Source: Macrosoma leucophasiata
Taxonomy: Eukaryota > Arthropoda > Insecta > Lepidoptera > Hedylidae
NCBI GenBank assembly: GCA_036365455.1
Contig: JAWQUS010000030.1
Span: 17,318,001-17,382,000 of the forward strand
Direction: 5' to 3'
Length of the DNA stretch: 64,000 nucleotides
Shown here: positions 1-9,569 of the stretch, in pieces
How positions within the stretch are numbered: the stretch's first letter is position 1
Layout: each line of letters opens with the position of its first letter
Notes under the pieces: model-generated
Seen by the model: only the letters and a program-made list of their open reading frames with translations
What the model was told of the DNA's origin: nothing
Database searches by the model: none
Program-made: the position numbers and the translations under genes

Positions 1-183
1 AAGCATTCTTGGACCTTATTAATGGTTAAAATGTTTTTACAATAGGTAATTAATTATTATGTAAAATACTTAAAACCAACATCTGATGAATCAGTTGTGC
101 CTGTGTCCGTGGAACATATGTAATAAAGCAGTCTTCTACTGCTACCTCTAAGGGTGTCGTGTGATCTGCAATAACAGTGATGC

Positions 184-372
184 AACTTCAAGTCTGTAAC
201 CCCCGAAGGAGTAGGCAGAGGTCAATGTATGCATTCAAGCATATACACGAAAACACCCTCGATTCGCCGGTTTAGTTTTGGCTCATGTAACAGGTGGTGA
301 GCCTATAGACATCCTAGGGCACATTACCAAACTCCGAGGTAACTTTCAGAAAATGAACAAAATCCCAATGAA
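184..372 (-). repeat. SINE family B (tRNA-headed), 3' part, reversed
   Basis: Reverse-strand match to the body and tail of the tRNA-headed SINE that is complete at 24377-24688. It has the 'gtaatcccc' type tail, a partly palindromic tgcattcaagcat segment and the 'acattaccaaactc' segment. The tRNA-like head with the A and B boxes is missing, so this copy is truncated. Confidence 0.6.
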
Positions 373-420
373 GCACTGGACCATCGCCCCATCGCGCTAC
401 TTCCCCTGATGCCGGCATTG

Positions 421-540
421 GGTGGTGAACATAGTGGTCGCTCACTATCACTATGGGTCTCATAAGTAGGGCTCAAGATCACGCAGAGAGCAATGCAAAG
501 AGCTATACTCCGAGTTTCCTTGCGAGATCGAAACAGAAAT
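421..540 (+). mobile_element. RTE-type LINE, C-terminal ORF fragment (family R)
   Basis: Short decayed piece of the same reverse-transcriptase C-terminus found at 14284-14630 and 22660-23037. It reads approximately SLTMGLISR, then an alanine- and arginine-rich run, with frame changes. It is not a functional gene. Confidence 0.5.
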
Positions 541-569
541 GAAGAGAACAGAAGGGAACATTTTTGTCT

Positions 570-733
570 ATTTACTCTTTTCTACAAATACACGATGTGA
601 ATTTATCTCGAAAAACTAAAAACAGCGAGACCTCAGTTATTCTCATCAAAGTAAAAAAGGCCAAAATCTGCAAAAGGAATTTTAAATGCTTTGCAGTTGA
701 ACAAAGAGATTCAGCAGAAATTACATTTCACTT
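570..733. repeat. Repeat shared with 2222-2385 (MITE target)
   Basis: About 160 bp around 'gaatttatctcgaaaa' and 'ttgaacaaagagattc' is repeated at 2222-2385. Here it is followed at once by the 237-bp MITE at 735-971. The other copy continues without it, so it acts as an empty-site reference. The repeat itself is not identified. Confidence 0.5.
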
Positions 734-734
734 A

Positions 735-971
735 TAGGTCGCGCCACGTAAAAACAACGCTGGAAGAAAATAGAAGGGATGTGTTCGCGCATCGGTACAC
801 TCGCGCACGAAAGTACTAGCCCTATTGGTTTATTTTTGATCTAGCTTTCGCTTGCGGTTTCGTGTATTGGTAGGCAGATTGAAAACGCCGCACCTCATAC
901 CACCAAATAGATCGATAAATCGTCTACTGCGCAGCTTGACCGCCAGCGTTCTTTTTACCTGGCGCGACCTA
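735..971. mobile_element. 237-bp MITE with ~30-bp terminal inverted repeats (copy 1)
   Basis: It begins TAGGTCGCGCCA and ends TGGCGCGACCTA. The inverted similarity continues inward for about 30 bp (cacgtaaaaa...acgctgg against ccagcgt...tttttacctgg). It is flanked by TA on both sides, as expected of a Tc1/mariner-type target duplication, though the superfamily is an inference. The copy at 52450-52686 has the same length and differs at only a handful of positions, so the family moved recently. No coding capacity is seen. Confidence 0.8.
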
Positions 972-1121
972 TACAAGTATTTTAAATACTCGTATCTTAG
1001 CTACCGAAGTTGCCGACGTTCGGGGCTTTAGAAACATAATTAAAATATAATTTGATGTTAGTGATTTGCCTAAGGAAATCTTTACTGGTGCCACCCACTC
1101 TGTGTTATTGTAAGCTAATGC

Positions 1122-1337
1122 CACACCGCGGACACTCCGCCAAAATTCTATACAAACGCTTATTTTGGTCTCTATTACACAGACATTAATCAGTGGCGTG
1201 TATTCAGACACGTACCTGTGTGCGTAGCACGTAGAAAATACCAACCATCGCCCATAAGAGGAGAGGAGGTTGGGTGATGAAATCGGGCGAGACGTCGAAG
1301 TCTCCATTCTATACGTAGTATTATTACATATTCTCTG
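1122..1337 (-). mobile_element. ~220-bp non-autonomous element with 7-bp flanking repeats (copy 1, reversed)
   Basis: Reverse copy of the family whose forward copies lie at 46184-46404 and 50522-50741 (a cut-down copy starts at 5598). Read on the minus strand it starts CAGAGAATATG and ends TCCGCGGTGTG. It is flanked by GCACTAG and GCATTAG, a 7-bp direct repeat with one mismatch. No long terminal inverted repeat and no ORF are seen. Confidence 0.6.
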
Positions 1338-1419
1338 CTAGTGCTTAGATGGTAGGTATGTCTTACTATGACATTTTTGTAAGAGTATAAGAACTAGAGG
1401 ACGTAGGCACCATCGCATT

Positions 1420-1955
1420 AGAAATAGAAATAGAAATAGAAAATATTTTTATTTCGAATAGATAGATCTTTACAGATACTTTCAAAACGTCAATAAATCA
1501 TAAACTACCTAGAGCGAATAACCATTACATATAGTAAAAGCAAAATCATATATTAATAGTAAATTAAAAATTAAAATTTAAACTATTTGGTTAAAAGATA
1601 ATAATCATAAAATTTTTCAATTCCTTCAATGATAATAAATGAAGAAAAAGAAAAACTTATTCGTCAAGATCAATGTTATTCACTTAGCAGAGTTCCAAGT
1701 GCAGTCACTACTGAGAAGAACTCCGCTACCCAACAAACTCAGTAAGAGCTCTTTTAAATGAGAGCTTAAATATAGTACAGATTATCATGAAAAATCAAAT
1801 AATGTCAACGTCCATAGCATAGATGCAAATAAACTGCTATCTACTAAATGTGATGTAGCCCCAGCAAACAGAACAGACCAGTCCCCACCAACAGCACCCG
1901 TTCACGAGTATGACGCATGTGACAGCCATTGCCCTCCTCGACCATTTTAGAGGGA
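1420..1955 (-). repeat. ~530-bp repeat, also at 4905-5432; probable LINE 3' end
   Basis: The segment from 'tttttatttcgaatag' through 'cacttagcagagttcc' and 'gaagaactccgctacc' to 'gagggaagtgagcaacccg' occurs again at 4905-5432 in the same order. In Lepidoptera such sequence usually belongs to the 3' end of a non-LTR element read on the opposite strand; that class is inferred. No frame is preserved. Confidence 0.5.
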
Positions 1956-1959
1956 AGTG

Positions 1960-2190
1960 AGCAACCCGCCACATTACCTACCTATCTGCCGCCAAATGGT
2001 AAGTATCGTATTCCGGTTAATGTATGGTTCCGTACTAATCGCAGAGACGTATCAACTAAGGTCTCTGGGGTGGAAACGCATCTGCATATTGACCTTTGGT
2101 TTTTATGAAGATTTCAATAGGCTGCAGTCATCATTTAACATTCACGTCACGTGACCTGCATGCTTGCCTCCTTTCTTACATTATAAAAAT
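1960..2190 (+). repeat. SINE-like family A, diverged 5'-truncated copy
   Basis: Matches the body of family A (see 9570-9850), including 'ctgcagtcatcatttaac' and the 'tgcatgcttgcctcc' tail. The 5' 'actggtggtagagctcc' end is lost where it abuts the preceding repeat. It is strongly diverged, so an old copy. Confidence 0.6.
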
Positions 2191-2221
2191 GTGAGAAACC
2201 TAAGTTATCAAATAGAATTTT

Positions 2222-2385
2222 TATACCAAGTCCCGTAGTGAATTTATCTCGAAAACTCAAAAAGATAATGTGAACCCAGTTATTCTTATTAAAGTAAAAG
2301 AGGCCAGAATCTGCAGAAGGAATTTTAAGTGCATTGCAGTTGAACAAAGAGATTCTCACTAGAATTTGCATTTCACTTAAAAAGT
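2222..2385. repeat. Second copy of the 570-733 repeat (no MITE)
   Basis: Continues through 'catttcacttaaaaag' where the first copy is interrupted by the 237-bp MITE. It therefore supports the MITE boundary. Confidence 0.5.
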
Positions 2386-2435
2386 CTTTTAACTATTTTA
2401 GTTGCTGACGGTTGTAACTAAAGGCACAATTATAA

Positions 2436-2669
2436 TAGGTTGGGGAAAAAGATTTGATTTTCATTTGTTTTTCGTACTGTCAAGATGAGTGAATCTAATG
2501 AAGAAATTCGATACATTTTAAAATTTTACTACAAAAAAGGTAAAAATGCAACGCAAGCCGCGAAAAAAAATTGCGATGTTTATGGACCTAGTGCAGTGTC
2601 TGTGAGAGTAGCACAAATTTGGTTTAAGCGTTTTCAATCCGGAAATTCGATGTCAAAGATGATAAACAT
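2436..2669 (+). pseudogene. Mariner transposase N-terminal fragment
   Basis: A mariner-like terminal sequence 'taggttggggaaaaaga' leads into an ATG (2485) opening MSESNEEIRYILKFYYKKGK. A helix-turn-helix region follows with YGPSAVSVRVAQIWFKRFQS, the DNA-binding N-terminus of mariner transposases. Near 2652 'ggaaattcgatgtcaaagat' appears to lack one T compared with the usual N-F-D-V-K-D reading, a frameshift. Similarity then stops near 2662, and the catalytic DDD domain is absent. It is a dead, 3'-truncated element with no role in nearby genes. Family assignment is confident; subfamily is not. Confidence 0.8.
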
Positions 2670-2725
2670 ACAAGAACAACATTAAAGAGATACAAACATA
2701 CAATAAAAACATTAAAGAGATATGA
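2661..2725. repeat. Short imperfect tandem duplication (~30 bp unit)
   Basis: 'aacatacaagaacaacatt' with 'aaagagata' is followed by 'aacatacaataaaaacatt' with 'aaagagata'. The two adjoining units sit at the broken end of the mariner fragment. Confidence 0.7.
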
Positions 2726-2811
2726 ATCAAGTTCATCTCACTTTTTATATAAATACACTCTTGTATTGCATACCAAGGATATATGAAAAGGAAATAAAGT
2801 ACATAGGTTTG

Positions 2812-2925
2812 ATTCCGAACTCCGCTGCACGCAACAGTGCTGTCTGCCGCGCTGATTTTGAGCCTGTCTGCCGCGCCACGGGCTGCCACTGCATGCTGCC
2901 GCGACTTTGTCGCGTAGTTCGGAAT
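2812..2925. mobile_element. Small GC-rich inverted-repeat element
   Basis: Starts ATTCCGAACT and ends AGTTCGGAAT. Inside are two copies of 'ctgtctgccgcg' and a small hairpin 'cgcgactttgtcgcg'. The block is far more GC-rich than its surroundings. It is probably a MITE; no clear target duplication was seen. Confidence 0.45.
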
Positions 2926-3412
2926 GAAATCTCATATAAACTTATAGATTATTATTCATCTATTGATGGAGAGAGAGTGCTGCAGAAAGAAGAAAAACAA
3001 GTAGACGATTACAAATGAAAAAAAAAACAATAAATAAAGCTTGATGTATCTATTTGTTTAAGCAAGACACGAGAGTAAATTATAATGCCCACATACTAAT
3101 AGTAAATCAACGAGTAAATAAGAAAATCCATAAAACATTCGCAGCAAACAGATTTGGATAAACAAACATCCGAGTATCCAAACAGGCAAACAGCTGAGAG
3201 TTTGTTTATTAGTTCCAAGTTTAAAATATTCTGCTGACTAGGTGGATTGCGGGACTATTCATACTTAGCCGATAGTAGTTTGTTTACGAATCTGCAAGCG
3301 TTCTCCGACAGCTGTTTCTCCATTGGTCTGATCACCAACAGAACTTTTCAGTTTTGATTGATTCGCCGTCATTACGATTCACCCATGGACGTCTCGTCGA
3401 AAGAATCCTTTT
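2926..3412. other. No gene recognised
   Basis: AT-rich sequence with short purine runs. I see no exon, RNA gene or known repeat here. Confidence 0.5.
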
Positions 3413-3680
3413 TTTTTGTATAACGAAGGTGGAAAACAAGTATACAGTACACATGGATGTTAAGTAATCACTCTAGCCTACAGACATCTACGCAGAAACC
3501 AGAGGTCAAAATGCAGAAGCGTTGCCACCCCTGAGACATTAGTTGTTATGTCTCTGTGATAGTTATTACGGGGCCTTATATCTAAACGGAACACGATAAT
3601 GCTGAAGACTAGCATTTGACGGCAGATAGAATAGGTAATGCGGTGGTGCCTACGTCTTTCCTACACTCCACCACTAATAA
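3413..3680 (-). repeat. SINE-like family A, old reversed copy
   Basis: Near full length but diverged. Starts with a poly(T) tract, then 'aaccagaggtcaaaatgc', 'gttgccacccctgag' and 'aggtaatgcggtggtgcc'. It reads from tail to head on the + strand. Confidence 0.65.
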
Positions 3681-3744
3681 AGATTTATCGTCGTCAGTGC
3701 ATTATTGTTTTTTCATATTCAATGATCTGTAGGTGTCTAAAACG

Positions 3745-4110
3745 CGTCTAGGCTTTTAAAGCAATCATACACCGTAATCCGTCAGCGCTTTTTTATGTCT
3801 GAAGGTTGACTGACAAGCAAACGGGCCGAGCCAAGGACCGTCGCCTATAAACACCTGGAAAAGTTCAACATAGCACTCACCATTGTAGAGACAATAAAAT
3901 ACGCTGACTCCCGATGTTTCTGCGCAAGCTCAGATTTTCGAGCTTGTCAGTGAATCCCGGATCGTTAACGATACGAACGGCGCTTCTTTGTAGGGAGTCA
4001 AGTGGACCAAGCTGGTATTTGGGGGCTCACCCCACAAATGAGAGCAGTATTCCAGATAAGACGTCGATGGTTAGCTTGACATTAATGCTAATGTTAACGA
4101 GAGTTTAACA
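3745..4110 (-). pseudogene. LINE reverse-transcriptase C-terminal fragment (CR1/Jockey-type)
   Basis: On the minus strand, three partly overlapping frames give YLEYCSHLWG, then APKYQLGPLDSLQRSAVRIV and LENLSLRRNI, then YNGECYVELF and FRHKKA. In this order they match the C-terminal end of reverse transcriptases of CR1/Jockey-type non-LTR retrotransposons, as I know the family. At least two frameshifts separate the pieces, so it is a decayed copy. The exact clade would need a search. Confidence 0.65.
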
Positions 4111-4904
4111 CTTGAATGTGTTTAGTCCCCAAAACGCTCGAATATCTATCACAGATCTCGGAATTCTGATACGCGCGCAATCTTCTTTAATATCCTGTGC
4201 TATAAACGGGAAAATATTTGAAATTTTATTATAAGGAACATGGGCCAACATTTGTAGGCGAATAGAAGTCGGTTCGTAGTTTGTGGATGTGAGGTATTCC
4301 GTCAGTCAATTTTGTACACATGTATCAATTCATAATACAAATTTGAGAGTAGGAGTTTTGGCGGGTACCTTGAAAGAGCCGTGTCACGTGTGGTGCTTTC
4401 ATTTTATTTCGTTTAGTTGGTGTATTTTTGAGATAAATTAAATAAAGTTGGCGGCATTTTGATTGATATAGGTTTATTATTATTATAGTGGTCATGTATA
4501 GTGAAATAGAATAACAGTGCGAAAACACGACCTTTCAGGTTGCCTTCCAAACTTCATTGTAAATGTTATGGTAGAGTAGCCATCCCTTTACTCGAATTAC
4601 AGACTGTGGCTCACTTGACTAACATAATAAATAATTGACTGACTGACTGATTCTAACTTTGAAGCTGCATAAACGAATACGAAATATCGTTTTACTTGAA
4701 ACTGGCAATATGCGTAACAGCGATTAAATGCACATAATTGATTAAATGAGCATAAAATGGCACATTTTAACTTTTGAAAAAACTTGAGTAGAAAGGTTTT
4801 GAGCTTATACGAGATTTTGCTAACTATGACTACATACTAGTTACAGAGAATCACTGGCGACAGTTTATTCACTCTTCAAAAATTCAAAAACTCATAATTC
4901 AAAT
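4111..4904. other. No gene recognised
   Basis: Contains a short CTGA run near 4634 ('ttgactgactgactg') and AT-rich sequence. No exon signals with an open frame were found. Confidence 0.45.
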
Positions 4905-5432
4905 CATTTATTTCAAATTGGTCTACACGGACACTTTTGCATTGTCAGGTTATAAGCTACCTAGAGAGAATGACTTATAATAATAATCCAATAGGTATTA
5001 ATAAATACCAATTTAATAATAATATTTAACCGATACGTGAATCATCAAATTTTTCAAATTCCTTCATAGAAGAAAATGAATAATCTGTTCGTCATAATCA
5101 TAGTCATTCACTTAGCAGAGTTCCAAGTGCAGGCACTACTGAGAAGAACTCCGCTACCCAACAAACTCAGCGTGTTGCTCTTTTGTCAATACCTTAGATT
5201 TAATACAAATATTATTAAATAAAATGAAGATAATATGAACGTCCATGGCATATAAATATTTGCATATAAACACATACGCAAATACCCATCAACAGCTTAA
5301 TATCGTGATAGAAAATAACACCCGCAAATCACAACAGACCAGTCCCCACAATCAGCACCCGTTCCCGAGTATGACGCAAGTGGCAGCCATTGCTCTCCTC
5401 GACCATTTTGAAGGGAAGTGAGCAACCCGTCT
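4905..5432 (-). repeat. Second copy of the 1420-1955 repeat
   Basis: Shares 'cacttagcagagttcc', 'gaagaactccgctaccc', 'agaccagtccccac' and 'gaagggaagtgagcaaccc' with the first copy, in the same order. The intervening text is shorter. Confidence 0.55.
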
Positions 5433-5580
5433 CTCATCATCATCATCACTCCAGCCAAAAGACGTCCATAGCTGGACAAAGCCTCCCCCAAAGACACCAC
5501 AAGCGTGCTGTGCGTGATTAGGATTGAATATGCCAAAATTGCCATCCTTGGCAGGCGGATTAGAGATCGCAGCGGTAGCT
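5433..5580 (-). mobile_element. RTE-type LINE 3' tail (family R), reversed
   Basis: Begins with a (ATC)n stretch, the reverse of the ATG-repeat tail typical here. It continues 'ccaaaagacgtccatagctg', the same 3' tail seen forward at about 23000-23037. Confidence 0.55.
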
Positions 5581-5597
5581 TTATCGCAGGGCGCTAC

Positions 5598-5792
5598 CAG
5601 AGAATATGTAATAATACTACGTATAGAATGGACACTTCGACATCCCCCCGATTTCCCCGCATCACTTAACCCCTTCCCCTCTTATGGGTGACGGTTGGTA
5701 TTTTGTACGTGCTACGCACACAGGTGCGCGTGTAAATACTCGTCACTGATTGATGTGTGTGTAATTGAAGCGTTTGTATGGAATTTTGGACA
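5598..5792 (+). mobile_element. ~220-bp element with 7-bp repeats, 3'-truncated copy
   Basis: Starts CAGAGAATATG and follows the 46184-46404 copy ('cttatgggtgacggttggta', 'acgtgctacgcacacaggtg'), but stops short of the GGTGTG end. The matching flanking repeat is lost. Confidence 0.55.
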
Positions 5793-6284
5793 GACTCTAC
5801 TGCCCATTCCGCTATTACATTGACTACCAACCTATTGGAATTATTTGACAGCTATTGTTTGGGAGCGTTGTATACGTGAGAAAATAGGCAAATTTAATTT
5901 CTACAATGTATGAAGCTCGCGAAAACCTGCGAAAACTTTAGCTATTGTTTGGTTCAAAGACTGCGCTACGAGAAGATATCTACTCTACTAGAGAGGAGGG
6001 TAGTCGTCACGTGCCGACGCTTCACTCTCTTCACTTTTAAATAATATAGTTAGTCTCCTTCGCAACGCCGGGACGTCGGGACGTATCAACGGGAACTAAT
6101 ACAATTATAACGACGCATTCTCTGTGGTGGCAATTATTTTGAGCTCAACTCCATATAGCTTTAATATTAATTATAGACTGAGGAACTTCTATTGTAGTCG
6201 CATTAACTTAGTAAGTGCATGTTATCATTTTGATTGAGTAAGAAGCTTGTTGTTTAAAGGAGGTGTAATGGTTACCTACGTTGA

Positions 6285-6650
6285 GAAGCGCGAATGGCCC
6301 CGCGGCTGGTGTAGATCGTAAGCGATCTACTCGGTTAAGCTATAGGGACGCGGTCGGGTGTGTGATGGATGACCGCTAGTGGACTGAAAAAGGGGGGGTT
6401 CCTAGCTTCGGAGGGCACGTTAAGCCGTCGGTCCCGGTTGCTATCGATAGTCGATAGGTAGCAGTCGTTAGACCTTGTCGGAGGCCTTATGGGCGGTTTG
6501 GAAACATCCGACAGCGGGTTGGCCACTAACCCGAATCTCCACCAACCCGCATTGGAGCAGTGTGGTGGAGTAAGCTCCAGGCCTCCCCCCAAAATGAAGA
6601 GAGACTCGTGTCCAGCAGTGGGACATTTCAAGGGTTGCCATTATTATTTA
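6285..6650 (+). mobile_element. LINE-tail family G, copy 1
   Basis: Family defined by 'ctggtgtagatcgtaagcg', 'gttaagccgtcggtcccgg', 'catccgacagcgggttggcc', 'aagctccaggcctcccccc' and a tail 'gttgccattattattta'. Several copies lie in this window and all end in ATT repeats, which suggests the 3' end of a non-LTR element or a SINE mobilised by one. Open frames inside it are not conserved between copies. This copy has an altered head and 'aaaatgaag' in place of the usual 'aaaaagggg'. Confidence 0.7.
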
Positions 6651-6710
6651 ATGGTTAATGGTTCGAACCTACGTTCGATTGGATATAGTTAATTGATAGT
6701 AAAGTTTTAA

Positions 6711-6847
6711 GGGCGCCCACACAAAACTGCGATGCGATGCGACGCCGCATCGCAGATACTTGCGATGCGGTTTGCTGGGATGCAATTCAGGTAACCATAC
6801 TTTCAATAGGTCCGGCGAAATTGCATCGCAGTTTTGTATCGTGGGGC
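6711..6847. mobile_element. 137-bp MITE with ~24-bp inverted ends
   Basis: Left end GGGCGCCCACACAAAACTGC. The right end, read inverted, is GCCCCACGATACAAAACTGC, both followed by GATG. A related element with GGGCG..CCACAC ends lies at 34051-34170. The superfamily is not determined and no target duplication is evident. Confidence 0.65.
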
Positions 6848-7245
6848 AGAATCAGAATCAGAAACTCATTTATTCATGTAGGGTGACAGGCACCTCTTAT
6901 GACACGTCAAAAACAAACAAAATAAATTAAAGCGAATGACAATTGATATACATGTCAAACAAGATAAAAAATATATGTAAAGTCAAGAATATCACTAAGA
7001 TAAAACTAAATGTAATAAACTAATGTAAAAGTATATCAGTAGAATGTCTCTTTTCCCCTTTACAAACTGATAACAAAGAGTAAAAAGAAAAGAAAAAGAG
7101 TCATTCTTTGCCATTCACCGGCAAAGTTCCAAAGGCCAATATGATCTGAGAAAAACTTGTAGGAAAAAACTCAGTCGGCGACTACGCAGTTTTGTGTAGT
7201 GTTCAGTATCGTACCGTGAATTTAATCGATATTTTGGATTATAAT
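6848..7245. repeat. Dispersed repeat, partly shared with 39520-39625
   Basis: 'cagaatcagaaactc' then 'atttattcatgtagggtgac' and 'aacaaaataaattaaagcga' recur at 39520-39625. The rest is AT-rich with no gene seen. Confidence 0.45.
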
Positions 7246-7760
7246 ACCCTCAACTGTCTCAGTGGTCTAGTGTAGGGTTTCTCAAACTTTCGGCTCCACG
7301 TAGGTACAAATAAAAATAAATCGGCCCCCACCCAAGAAAACAATAAAATTGACTGTTGAAGAAAGTAGTGTTTTTATTTATATAAAATGTAACAAATAAA
7401 GTGCCAAAAGAAATATATTTTTACTACTATTAATGTGATGGGTGTGCTTGTTTGTTGTTGTCACATAAAGGAGTCAATTTTAGGAGAAATTTTGGACAAT
7501 CGGCATCAAGTCAATTTATTTGTAAATCTGGTCGCGTACCCCCTGCCGACGAATACCCCACTTTGAGACACCCTGGTCTCGTGGTAGCTGGTCGTGGGTT
7601 CGATCTCTGGATTGGGGGGGGGGGGGGGGGGCTCACACCGTAGATGCAACATGAGACTCGCTTGGGTTTTTTGTTAATTTTGTGTGACGATGGCTTTTAC
7701 ATTTGTAAGGCACATTGAGCAACATGGGCAAAAATCGTCTATTACTACGAAACTCACACC
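7246..7760 (+). repeat. tRNA-headed SINE split by a hAT-type insertion
   Basis: Two pieces (7246-7272 and 7576-7760) bracket a 303-bp insertion. Across the junction the head gives an A box of the form TGGTCTAGTGG and a B box close to GGTTCGATCTC, as in tRNA-derived SINEs. A run of 18 G (7614-7631) follows the B box. The body continues 'acaccgtagatgcaacatg'. The insertion falls within the A box, so internal pol III initiation should be lost. Confidence 0.6.
7273..7575. mobile_element. Non-autonomous hAT-type element, 8-bp target duplication
   Basis: Left end TAGGGTTTCTCAAAC. The right end, read inverted, is CAGGGTGTCTCAAAG. These are short imperfect terminal repeats resembling the CAG-G-TTCTCAA ends of hAT/Charlie elements. 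It is flanked by GTCTAGTG (7265-7272) and GTCTCGTG (7576-7583), an 8-bp duplication with one mismatch, as expected of hAT. No transposase ORF is present. Confidence 0.7.
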
Positions 7761-7799
7761 TTGACTTTAACAAAATACAGTAACAATTTCACACACACA

Positions 7800-7922
7800 T
7801 TTAAACATCTAGGCGACAGGTATAGGCCCATTTGGCCTTGTACTGAGGGGAAAGCCTGCATATGGCTCCCCTCCAGTGTTGCTCTATGGTAAGGCAGAAC
7901 GACGTTGGCCGGGTCAGCTAGT
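7800..7922 (+). mobile_element. Helitron-type 3' end fragment
   Basis: Ends with 'gttggccgggtcagctagta', the CTAG-terminated 3' end shared with the element ending at 12188. The body has 'gcccatttggccttgtactg'. The 5' end is not found. Confidence 0.5.
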
Positions 7923-8102
7923 ATATAATATTTTATTTATTACAGCTGATAACCGTTATTTATGTTCAGTGATTATTTTAATTAGGTGCATAATATTGAG
8001 ACCACAATCAATCACCGACAGGATGATTATTTATCTCAACGGAAGATGTCTTGTTAGTCAGTGACAATATTTTTTCACATTTCTAACTAGATAAGTCTAA
8101 CG

Positions 8103-8378
8103 TAACTTCCCGCCTGTAATCCCCGAAGGGCTAAGCAGAGGCTAAACACCCACGATACGCCGGTAACGTTCAGTTAGGCCCATGAAACAGGTGGCGAGTC
8201 TGTTGACATCACCGGGCACATTACCAAACTCTGAGGTACTGGGAAACTTCCAGAAAAATAAAAAATCCCAATAGGTCCGAAGATAAAGGATTTCACATCG
8301 TTATCTCTGATTGTCCCCGAGAATGGAACCCAGGACTCCAGCGTAGTAGTAGTAGCCTGCTACCACTTGGCTACTAAG
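8103..8378 (-). repeat. SINE family B, nearly complete, reversed
   Basis: Reads tail to head. Starts 'cttcccgcctgtaatccccg' and ends in the reversed tRNA-like head (cgtagtagtagtagcctgct, then ccacttggctactaaggcag). The B box is reversed as 'ggaacccagg', so it has diverged from GGTTCGATTCC. Confidence 0.7.
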
Positions 8379-8579
8379 GCAGTTACAAAATAAATATGTG
8401 TAACCCAAATAAATAATTTTACCAGACCCCTCTGTCTAGTTAAATTATTTTTACCAGATATTTTACAAATGCTATAGTAGCTTTCAGTAAAAAACCTGGA
8501 CAACTCGTATTCTATCAACGCTCTCGTGGTCATAGGACTTGTGTGAAATATTATTATAAACAAGTATAATAATAGTTTT

Positions 8580-8858
8580 ATATTATTTCGCATTAACACA
8601 AGCTTGTGAAAATATATTTTATTTAAAGAAAAATGGAAAGAAAAAAAATTGACTTCATGCGAGACTCGGACTCGCGGCCTACTGGGAATCTAGTCCAGCC
8701 GCTCTTCCAATTGAGCTACTGAAGTCCTTTATTGCATTGCTTTTATGGTAGCAGCAGCGCCATCTATTGCCAACTATGCTAGTTAGGAAACCGATATAAT
8801 AAACTTTGCAGTTTATTGAATATCGTAAAGAAGTCGCTTTTACCCTTAATAATTGTTT
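8580..8858 (-). repeat. tRNA-like repeat family C, copy 1 (tandem)
   Basis: About 280 bp. On the minus strand it holds a tRNA-like unit with A box TAGCTCAATTGG and the B box region AGTCCGAGTCTCG. The unit is flanked by 'gccatctattgccaacta' on one side and 'gcattaacacaagcttg' on the other. It is followed head to tail by a second copy, so the two form a tandem duplication with a period of about 280 bp. Confidence 0.65.
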
Positions 8859-9100
8859 TATATTATTTCGCATTAACACATGCTTGTGAAAATATATTTT
8901 ATTTAAAGAAAAATGAAAAAAAAAAATTGACTTCAGGCGAGACTCGAACTCGCGTCCTACTGGGAATCTAGTCCGGCCGCTCTTCCAATTGAGCTACTGA
9001 AGTCCTGCCCGATTTGTCAAATCTTTCCTTCACATTTATTGCATTGCTTTTATGGTAGCAGCAGCGCCATCTATTGCCAACTATGCTAGTTAGGCAAGGC
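8859..9100 (-). repeat. tRNA-like repeat family C, copy 2
   Basis: On the minus strand the unit folds as a cloverleaf. It has an 8-bp acceptor GACTTCAG with CTGAAGTC, a D arm GCTC/GAGC, a T arm GCGAG/CTCGC around TTCGAGT, and a middle arm CTGGACTAGATTCCCAG-like whose loop does not give a clear anticodon. It is probably a SINE-type tRNA derivative rather than a working tRNA gene. Confidence 0.7.
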
Positions 9101-9172
9101 AGGACTTCAGTAGCTCAATTGGAAGAGCGCCTGAAGTCAAATTTTTCTTTCCATTTTTCTTTAAAAGAAAAT
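9101..9172 (+). repeat. tRNA-like family C, deleted copy in inverted orientation
   Basis: 'ggacttcagtagctcaattg' is followed directly by 'gcgcctgaagtc'. The anticodon and T arms are deleted while both acceptor strands remain. It lies back to back with copy 2, forming an inverted dimer. Confidence 0.65.
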
Positions 9173-9569
9173 AAACTATAATAATAACTGAATTCCAATG
9201 AGCAAGCAAGTAGCGTTATAAAATAAACACAATGGAAATTGTAGACAAGATATTTTTTTTTCTCTGCACACAATTTATTTTTCTCGCGTAGGAAAAGGCG
9301 CAGACATTGACTCAGGACTTATTAACAGTAATACGTAGGAATAACTACCAATTTGTCTCAACGATCCCACTTTGCATTGCAAAGAATGCAATACTGAACA
9401 GAACGGTAACACGGTTCAATAATTACATGATATTTTGAACTAAGGATGTATATAATTAAAACTTGGAAACATTGTAAAGAGACATAAAAATTAAAGTAAG
9501 AAATTCGTATTGCGTAAACTATACTTTGGGACCTATTGATATACATATACCTAAGCATTTACATCTTAC

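Noticed and set aside
6335..6692. Open frames on both strands
   Set aside because: They lie in family G repeats and are not conserved between the copies at 6.3, 19.5, 27.2, 30.0 and 55.8 kb.
8690..8732. Working tRNA gene
   Set aside because: The anticodon arm is irregular, near-identical units recur within a dispersed repeat, and the flanks are shared, so it is a SINE-type derivative.
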